Shown one piece after another: positions 19,263-26,645 of a DNA stretch of 26,645 nucleotides (positions within the stretch are counted from its first letter, which is position 1; every line of letters starts with the position of its first letter). This DNA is from Choanephora cucurbitarum. Taxonomy: Eukaryota; Mucoromycota; Mucoromycetes; Mucorales; Choanephoraceae. The notes below the pieces were generated by a model. That model did no database searches. It saw only the letters and a list, made by a program, of their open reading frames with translations, and had not been told where the DNA came from. The DNA lies in assembly GCA_025331435.1 (NCBI GenBank), contig JAIWNI010000197.1, positions 1 through 26,645 of the forward strand, written 5' to 3'. The translations under genes and the position numbers were made by a program.

Positions 19263-20337
19263 ATGGACATGACTTTGCCTTCAAAACCATATTTCTCTTC
19301 AGTATTACAACCATCACTTACCAATCCATCTACTGCAAAATCAAGTACATTTGTTCATAAACTTTACAAGTAAAATGACTGCTTATGATAGTCTATCTTA
19401 AATTCATATATTTTTTTCTTTAAAATGAATAGTATGGTAGCCGATGAACATTTTCAACATTTGATAGCCTGGAACTATACAGGTGCTTCCTTTATTGTCT
19501 GTAATATCATGGAATTTGCTAGAGATGTCTTACCAAAGCATTTTAAGCATAACAATTTCAGTAGTTTTGTTAGACAACTCAACATGTAAAACAAGTAAAA
19601 CCTCTTTTTTTTTTTGTTTATTATTTCAAATTCCTTTCTTTCTTTTCTCACTTTTCTCTTCTTTCTATTCTATAGGTATGGTTTTCATAAGGCCAATAAA
19701 TCTCCACGTGGTCATCGTACATTAGCAGAGAATCAGATCTGGGAATTCTCTCATCTCAAGTTCCTCAAGAACCATCCTGAACTATTAGATGACATTAAGC
19801 GTAAAACGATGGAATCCGATGTTGTACGACGTGAGACCGACCTTCAAGCACATTTGGCAGTCCTTCAGGTATCTCAGACAGATATGCTGCAACAGATAAA
19901 TCAGTTGTACGATAGTTTCAATCAGATCTATAAAGAACTGCATGAGACAAAACAGAGACAACAAGATCATCAGAAGCTTGTCAAGCATTGTATGGGCTAT
20001 TTAGCTCATCAGAATGGAGGTAACCTTATCAGATACTGTATAGGGCTTCCTATTGATCATTGGCAGTCTAGGTCAATTACCGCATGAGATTGAATCTAAA
20101 AAGTTGGCTTTGAGTGAGCTGGATAGAGAGAACCTGACACCTTCCATCTTTGTCTCCTCTACTAGTTCTGAACAGCCCATTCTCTTGAGTCAAACTCCGT
20201 CACAGCATACCCCTTACTTGGAAACCAATACACCGCGTCAGCCAATTAGTCTGTTTGATATCCTTAGTTCACCCACACCTACACGCGCAACACTCAATCG
20301 AGACTTTCAGTTTACGCATCAGAATCGAAATGGTTAA
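19263..20337 (+). CDS. HSF-type DNA-binding transcription factor, 289 aa, 4 exons
   Basis: Exons: 19263-19369, 19433-19585, 19676-20019, 20072-20337. The winged-helix HSF domain runs from about residue 29 to 130: FVHKLYNMVADE, WNYTGASFIVCN, then the recognition helix and signature NNFSSFVRQLNMYGFHK, a wing loop KSPRGHRTLAENQ, and WEFSHLKFLKNHPELLDDIKRK. A Leu/Gln-rich coiled coil (about 135-190) resembles the HR-A trimerisation region. The C-terminal 90 residues are Ser/Thr/Pro-rich and could be an activation segment. Such proteins regulate heat, oxidative or morphogenetic responses in fungi. At 289 aa it is shorter than typical Hsf1, has no response-regulator receiver domain as in Skn7, and its N-terminus is only about 28 residues, so it is probably one of several HSF-like paralogues. 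Two in-frame ATGs (19263, 19269) are possible starts. Confidence 0.93.
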
Positions 20338-20964
20338 AAAAAGAAAGTCATTATTTTTTAAAATACAAACAGTAAAGAAAATCATGCTATTCAACTAGTT
20401 TCTAGTCTACAAAATGCTTAGCATAAATTAGCCCTGGAATAAGGTTAAATGAATTCACGTTGTGATAGACATAGTACATGTGCTAAACAGAGTATTTCAT
20501 GTTACACTGAATATTGTTATGAGATCTGATTCCATAGACACCAGCTAACTCAAGCTCAAAAGAGAGAAACCAAATAAGGCATCTATCATTGTCTAGAAAA
20601 AAAAGAGAGAGACATTTAGGTGGTCAATGTACTTTCTCAGAACATTCATTTAGTTACTGCAATCATTTGGTGAACTAACTCTTATGGTAACCTGATAAAG
20701 ATAGTTTTCTTTTAAACTGCATGTAGCCTGTAATTGGTTGATCTATCAAGCAGTTTTGAAAAAGCATTCAACGGCATTGACATTGTTGCTTAAAAGACAC
20801 AGACTTTTGTCTATATAGAATGCCCAAAAAAAAAAGAGCAGGAATGTATCAGTATATTCATTATCCGCTAAGGTAGAATGGTCGTGATGTTTAGACTATT
20901 TAGGGTTCGACATCGTCCCTATTTAATTATTATTTTTCTCTCTCTCTATTTTTTCGTGTTTATC
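20338..20964. other. intergenic region, HSF-type gene to dynein light chain
   Basis: About 630 bp with no ORF of coding character. A TTAGGGTTCGACATCGTCCCTA segment near 20899-20920 looks at first like a tRNA T-arm, but no other arm can be folded around it. A T/C-rich leader lies at about 20930-20960. Confidence 0.6.
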
Positions 20965-21550
20965 ATGGACATCACTAAAGATTCAACCGATTCAGTCGTC
21001 AAGACCGAAGTAAGACACTAGCATCACTCCAATCAACACGAAACTCATTCTCTTTTTAACAGCAAAAGAAGTTTAACACAGAAGATACGGTGGTGTTGAT
21101 CAAAGAAGTGCGTGACAAACAAAGCAAAAACTAGCATTGATATCAACGTTTTTTTTTTTTGTTAGATAGTAGAATCCACTCTCAAAGGCTCAGAATACTC
21201 TCACTCTAAAGTGAGCCAATGGAGTTCGACTATCATTGATGGTTGCATCAATAAATTGAAAAGCAACAATGCCAGTTATAAATACATTGGTACAAACAGC
21301 TTTGTTTTGTGACATATGAAGCATGTTCACCTACTCTTTATTTTGTAGTTACTTGTGTTATTCTGCAAAACAAAGGCGCTGGTTTTTACACTGGTAGTTC
21401 AGTCTTTTGGGATAATCAGAATGATGGTAAATCAATCAAAACATGATACTTTCTTTACTTGGTACTGATTGTTATTTAGGCAGCGCCAGTTATAAATATG
21501 AATCAACAACAATGTATGCATTAGTCAATGTTTTTGCCTTGAGTTTCTAG
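20965..21550 (+). CDS. dynein light chain, Tctex-type (DYNLT), 120 aa, 5 exons
   Basis: Light chain that dimerises on the intermediate chains of cytoplasmic dynein and links cargo. Exons: 20965-21009, 21063-21107, 21166-21289, 21349-21426, 21480-21550. The joined product has a short acidic N-terminal tail and then the complete Tctex1 fold. Helix-forming IVESTLKGSEYSHSKVSQW and IIDGCINKL precede the beta strands KYIVTCVILQNKGAGFYTGS, SVFWDNQNDG and TMYALVNVFALSF, which match the family's well-known KYIVTCVI...GAG...S.FWD...DG...YE..TMY pattern. Length (about 113-120) is normal. The first two 45-nt exons are unusually small. The second intron begins with GTGCGT, a weaker donor than its neighbours. 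Convergent with the protease gene, 122 bp between stops. Confidence 0.96.
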
Positions 21551-21672
21551 ATATCTCAAGCTATATCCTAAAATATACTAATTGCCCTCATTTTACACAA
21601 CTTCATTTCCTTTGCTTTATTTACATCTTGTATGTCTTTCTTTTTTTTTGAAAAAAAAACGCGGAAAATGCT

Positions 21673-24600
21673 TTAAGCAAGACCATCAATCGTAATGTCA
21701 TTCAAAGTGATGGATTTCATGTTGAAACCTAGGTTATTGAAACCCTGTTGAATATCTGCCACTTTAGCAGGTGTACTGACAACAACAACATTGCTTGTGT
21801 CAGGCTTAAACATATTGACAAAGTATTTGTTCAACACACGTTGCAAATCCGTCATGTCAACAGCCTATGATAGGATGAGTAACATGGTACATTCGATCAT
21901 GTAGATATAACTTACCTGAATAGCAACCAAGAGATCTCTATTGTAGGTAGCAGGCATCTTCTTCAGAGCCTGGTTGACAAACGATTGAAGAGCAGCACGA
22001 TCCATGGTGTTTTCCTTGGCCACCAAACTATAGATAACAGCACTTTTGGCACCGTGCACAGCAGCTGCGTCAATCTTCATCTTTTGATCCACAAGCTGCT
22101 CAATCACCAACTTGGCCTGTTCAAATGCCTTGAAGGCATCAGGCGAACGGAAGACGGTAAAGTTGATGAGACCAGACTCAATGTTGGCATCCAAAAAGCA
22201 AGAATAGGCCAGTCCTTGACCACGGATCAGTTTCCAAAAAATGCCTTCCATGGTATCCAACAACTCAATCATGACCAACAGAGGGGCAATGTCAGGATCG
22301 TCGAATTGATGAGGACCCTTGACAGAGTGATAAGAGAAGGAGTTCTCAATGCTAGGCAAGGTGACAACAAAACTGTGTTTGCCTGGTTGGTTACCGGCCG
22401 GTAAAAGGACCTGTTGAGAAAGCGTGATAGGTGTCAGAGGTTCATAGTCGCAGGGTGTTTGAGGATGGAAATCTCTAAAGGCTGTTCTGGGTCGATCCAG
22501 ATGCAAGATATCACCTGTCACATGCACACGCATATTTTTGGGTGAACATACTATCATAAAAGAGAGAGTGAGTATGAAGGAAAATACATGTCAATCTGGA
22601 TACATTACATGCAGCACGGAACTGGTTAATGTCTTTCAAGACACCTTCAGCATCATTTTCAAGACGCTTCAATACCTCTTTGAGGAAAGTGTTTTGGAAT
22701 AAAATGTTACGTGCACCATAAGCAGATTTCTTGGGATCAATTTGAAGTGCTCTTACGGTAGCATTGCCCATCTACATCACAATGTTTAGATGAATTCTTG
22801 TTTTTACTGGAGAGGGGACTTACATCGTGACCATCACGTTTGTATTGAGGGATATCGTTGATGATCTGGAAAGCAACAATCTTGAGTCTTTCGGCTGTAA
22901 AGACTGTGTTCCACAAGATATCACGTAACCATTGAATGGACTTTTCGAACTTGGAAGCCTTTGCCTTGAGGGTGAAGACAGCAAATTCCTTGAAGCCAAA
23001 ACTGGTACCTAAGGAAGCCTCATACTCTACTGTATCTTCACCTAAGCCCTTGACGACATCTTCATAGGAGATCAACTGGCCGTCCTTCTCAATAGGGAGA
23101 GAGAAGATGGCTTTTAAGAACAATCGGGTGTACAACAACAGATGAGAAGGAACGGCACTTGTGTTGATATGAACCGAAATCTTGGTGAAATGCGATTTGA
23201 CGTCTATTCAGAGGTTAATAAGAGGGAATTAAATCAAGTCAAATCTACATACGGTCATATTGAATGTAAATAGGCACATCAGCACTGTTGTCTTGATTGA
23301 TATGATCTTGTACTGGATTGGATCTGATGAATTCAATTAGCTAAAAATCCCAAAAAAGAAAGAAAATCCTTACAATGTACGATCATTGTTCTTGGCAGTA
23401 ACGACATCAATGAATTTAATGGTAGAGACAGAGGGAATCTCGAAATTCTCTAAAATCTCTTTAGGTACAGGTAAATCATTCTTGGCCATCGCATCATCCA
23501 ATTTCTTTTGCAATTCAGCCAACTTGTCTGGACCCAATTCAGCACGTTGCTTTTCAACACGATTGGTTTCTTCTTCTGTTTGTTGTTCAGCAAATTCGGC
23601 AGAGGGCTTACCAAACAAAATGATATGAGGAGCATCCAGATACCATCTTTTTTCAAGAAAACAATAAGTCACTCTCATCACACCACACATGCATTCAACA
23701 CTTACTTTTTAAGAATACGAAGCCAGTCCTCAGCTGAATAAGTAGCCAACTGCTTTAAATATTCTTGATCCTTTACTGCATTCTTAAGGTCCTTGCCATC
23801 AGGAGACCCATACAAGAAGTCAGAGATAGCAACAGCAGCAGCAGCAGTACCATGAGCATCCGTCTCGGCACTGTCCAATAACTAACACAGGATGTGAGAT
23901 TACAAGATGATCATCTCACAGGGTCATTACCTTCAAGACTTCCTTTTCAATCACAGTAGCCATACGAGTCATATCAATCTCATTTGTATCCACAAGGCGT
24001 TTGAGGAGACCAAAGAACTCTTGAGGGAAATCCTCAATCTCTTCAATGGCTACACTGGAAGCAGTGAACATCAAGGTAGACTTGATATGATCAGAGATAT
24101 GGAAATCCACATCAGTACAAAGGGCATCTTCTGTTTCGACAAACTCTTTCTGTAAGACAGAGACAGGTGAATCAGTCAAGTATTCATTCAACACTTCCAA
24201 TTCCTTTTGCTGCAAATAATCCTATCATCCCAAGAACACATCAGTAAGCTTTTTTTCTTCAGAACACTATGATATTACCTACATTGCACATAGGACCATT
24301 CCAGGCAATGAGGACAGATCCCATAGATTCATCTTCATCAGCAAACAAAACTGTTTCGGTCAAGTTTTCCTTCAAATTGGGAAAGTTGCCAGTCTCAACC
24401 CAAGGTCTTTGCATGGCTGGAAGTTCTCCTTTCTTCAGGATAGATTCTTCTACTGGCTCTAATGCCTTCAACAAACTCTCCTTATTGACTTGACCAGTCA
24501 CAATAAGACATAGATTATCAGGACGATAATAGGATTTATGGTAATTGCGAACTTGTATACAAATCAGTCTCATACCCTACAGACATACTTCTCTATCCTT

Positions 24601-25498
24601 ACTTTTCTCTACGGACAATTCACGTAATCGTTCCATTAAACCGCCTGTTTCATAACGGTATCCACATGACTCTGGATGCAACATACGCTTCATGCGTAAA
24701 TGAAGTCGATCGTCACCCAAGTTTTGACAACCTTGCATTTCACTATAGACAACCTATCCCAAAAAAAAAAGGTCGATATTGAACGGAACTAGATAGAGTC
24801 AATCCAAGATATACTTACACCTGCATCTTCGCCTTTTCCGTTGATGTGATGCACTTCAGTATGATAACCTGTCTCAGTCAAGGTAGGATACAAGATATGA
24901 TCTACATAGATAGGCAACAGTTTCAAGAATCCTTCTGATCCTGCAGTAGTGATTGTGTAACAAGTATGGTCCACATCTGTCCATGCATTTGTACCTTGTG
25001 CTATAGCACGATTGGCAAGTAAATCAAGGACACCCTTTGTGAATAGTAACAATCAACATAAGCAAATTATAAAACATGGATTGACATTTACCTTGTAAGG
25101 GTATTGTTCACTTCCAAGAAACACAAGACTAACTGCCTGTTAGCATGATACCACCTTACTTTGTTTCAAACTTACTGTTCCAACGTATGAGGACAACCAA
25201 AATCATCAAAACCTATTTTAGATAAAAAAAAATGACGTGTAAGGTCAACTACCCTTTTGAATTTCAAAAATAGAAAAAAATTGACAACTCACTTTCTGTA
25301 GCTAAAGCAAAATAACCGTTGACAAGAGGACCTATGTCATAAAAAAAAATTCAGCATGGTGTCAAGATCACTTGTTAACCCTTTCTTACCTTCAATATCA
25401 GCCAACATAACTGTCAAACCGGTACGTTCACTCTTTAACTTGGTAAAATTCACACCAAAATCGGTAGAAATGACACAGACTTCCTTAAAGTTGGACAT
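21673..25498 (-). CDS. M16C-family zinc metalloprotease (YOL098C / SPAC3H1.02c type), 1012 aa, 15 exons
   Basis: Pitrilysin-superfamily endopeptidase related to insulysin and presequence protease. Exons (minus): 25498-25390, 25331-25293, 25212-25176, 25128-25092, 25034-24819, 24753-24603, 24551-24283, 24221-23931, 23881-23706, 23646-23374, 23323-23253, 23203-22824, 22771-22609, 22550-21916, 21864-21673. The frame is open across all 14 junctions and the length fits fungal homologues (about 1035 aa). The inverted zinc motif HxxEH is HTLEH at residues 58-62, split by an intron within the final His codon. The third ligand is probably Glu134 in TEVHHIN. Other family marks are NAWTDVDHTCYT, GVVYSEMQG, YHKSYYRPDNLCLIVTG and TDSPVSVLQKEFVE; the second, non-catalytic half runs to the stop. 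The lack of an obvious presequence (MSNFKEVCVISTDFG) argues for a cytosolic protein. Substrates of this subgroup are unknown. Confidence 0.94.
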
Positions 25499-26645
25499 GG
25501 TTATAAAAGTTGAAAAAAAAAAAAGAAAGGGAGAAAAAAAAAATAATAACAAAGCTTGAGCGTGTTTCAACAGACACAAATCATCGTATTTACCTGACAC
25601 GCAGGAACGGGTTTTGAAAATCAAAGTAAAGCTAAGCGTGTCGCGTTAAATTGTAACTCATCAGCTGCTTCAGTCTGTATCCATCAAAGAAAGACAGGGC
25701 ATACTTTGATACATTAGATGTCCTAAGGGTAACATTGAACAAGTGTCTCTCAGTACATAAACTGTGGTGCAAACCCTCCCCCTCCCCCCATTCTTGGTTT
25801 TCTTAATACATGAACATAGACCATGAGTATGAACACAAAGTGCTTTTCATCTGTTGTCCCGAAAAGAAAAAAAAAGTAACTCTTTGTTTACAAAACAGAT
25901 TCGACTGAATATGCTTCAAGATTTTCTTCTAGTCTAAACTCTATTTACTTGCTGTTGAGTCGATGTTTCAAACTTTCTTTTTTTTTGGGTACGATGCTCT
26001 AGCAATAAAGATCATATGTGAATCTATACCTTTTTCTCTTCAGCAGCTGATGTATTGTATTGCTATCAAGTTCCTAGATCAGGTTGTCTGTCTACCTGCA
26101 ATAGTCTAGAGCAAACTCTGGGGTTTCTTCTGATGGAGAGATAGGTGAAAGATGCTGTCTATCAGATCCATCATCTTGTCTTTGTACTCTAGACTTCTAT
26201 GTCTGTACTTGTTTGCGTGGAGTGTCTATTTACTTTAATACCTCTTTGTTTTATGTTTCCACTTGTTTATTTTGTTTACATCTTAACCGGTCGGCAAATC
26301 ACTTTTCTGATTGATTTCGATTGATTTTGCTTTATGCTTTAATCTTCTTCAACAGCACATACATCTCATCACACTGTAACCGAACCTTACAAATGGCGAC
26401 AGCATTTCATAAAAAGCTTATCATGTCGTGTTTTTCTAAATCAGTCTAGGCTTATACGTTGTTAACAACTTCACTTGGTCATTAAGTGATATGCTTAGTA
26501 GATGTATTCTATTGTTACTTCTAGTATCCTCTATTTCAAAATGCTCTCAAATGCCATTTCCTGTATTTCTTGTATTCTGTTTCTTTTCTTACCTAGACAC
26601 GACCTTCCTTTTTGGAAGCGTCTTACCTGTTTTAAGGAGTATACA
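25499..26645. other. right-end non-coding region with one weak exon candidate
   Basis: No accepted gene lies here. The T/C-rich leader of the protease reads from the minus strand at about 25503-25545. A C-rich block sits at 25776-25791. A 93-nt minus-strand stretch at 26096-26188, bounded by CTAG and GTAGAC, is open and polar (about 31 codons) and may be an exon of a gene whose other parts I cannot identify. Confidence 0.5.

Noticed and set aside
20899..20920. GGTTCGA-containing segment resembling a tRNA T-arm
   Set aside because: The stem is too short and the loop too long, and no acceptor, D or anticodon arm can be formed nearby.
22391..22404. 14-bp palindrome TTACCGGCCGGTAA
   Set aside because: It lies inside a protein-coding exon of the M16 protease and is explained by its codons (LLPAGNQPG); no evidence of a regulatory role.
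21985..22404. 139-codon plus-strand ORF opposite the protease
   Set aside because: It is a shadow of the strongly supported minus-strand M16 exon; its translation has no motif.
1..26645. A biosynthetic cluster or defence-type system spanning the window
   Set aside because: Neighbouring genes serve unrelated housekeeping roles on mixed strands; no backbone synthase, transporter set, transposase or toxin-antitoxin-like pair is present.

Overview
The window is a gene-dense piece of a fungal nuclear genome. The base composition is AT-rich, nearly every gene is split by short introns of about 45-60 nt (GTAAGT-like donors, CTAAY/CTGAT branch-like sequences, TAG or CAG acceptors), and pyrimidine-rich leaders sit just before most start codons. 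Together with the gene content this points to an early-diverging fungus, most likely Mucoromycota/Mucorales; that placement is inference. I saw no tRNA, rRNA, CRISPR array, intact transposon or bacterial-type operon.

I rebuilt 14 protein-coding genes by joining exons so that the reading frame stays open across every junction. Left part: a 10-exon cytochrome P450 (minus, 2349-4438) lies divergent from SDH3, the mitochondrial complex II membrane anchor (plus, 5998-6761), across about 1.6 kb of non-coding DNA. An unrecognised 337-aa gene follows (plus, 7003-8210).

Middle part, all minus strand: a MICOS Mic26/Mic27-type protein (8320-9297), a Cys-cluster protein of unknown role (9452-10581), a membrane-anchored DUF4442/hotdog-type thioesterase-like protein (10863-11716), an 86-aa copper-fist protein made of three very short exons that simple ORF calling misses (11845-12209), and a Golgi Mnn9/Van1/Anp1-type mannosyltransferase (12497-13634).

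Right part: a quinone-oxidoreductase-like MDR enzyme (plus, 14831-15980) ends 24 bp from the stop of a convergent coiled-coil protein with two NPF motifs (minus, 16005-17654). An AT-hook protein (minus, 17709-18593) is divergent from an HSF-type DNA-binding protein (plus, 19263-20337). A Tctex-type dynein light chain (plus, 20965-21550) is convergent with a 15-exon, 1012-aa M16C-family metalloprotease (minus, 21673-25498). The last 1.1 kb is mostly unexplained.

The genes do not form an obvious pathway or cluster; this looks like ordinary housekeeping neighbourhood (respiration, mitochondrial membrane shape, Golgi glycosylation, dynein, proteolysis) with several lineage-restricted unknowns. 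I found no convincing new multi-gene system. The best leads are the minimal copper-fist gene, the Cys-cluster protein, the NPF coiled-coil protein, and two CGG/CCG inverted repeats in promoter regions.
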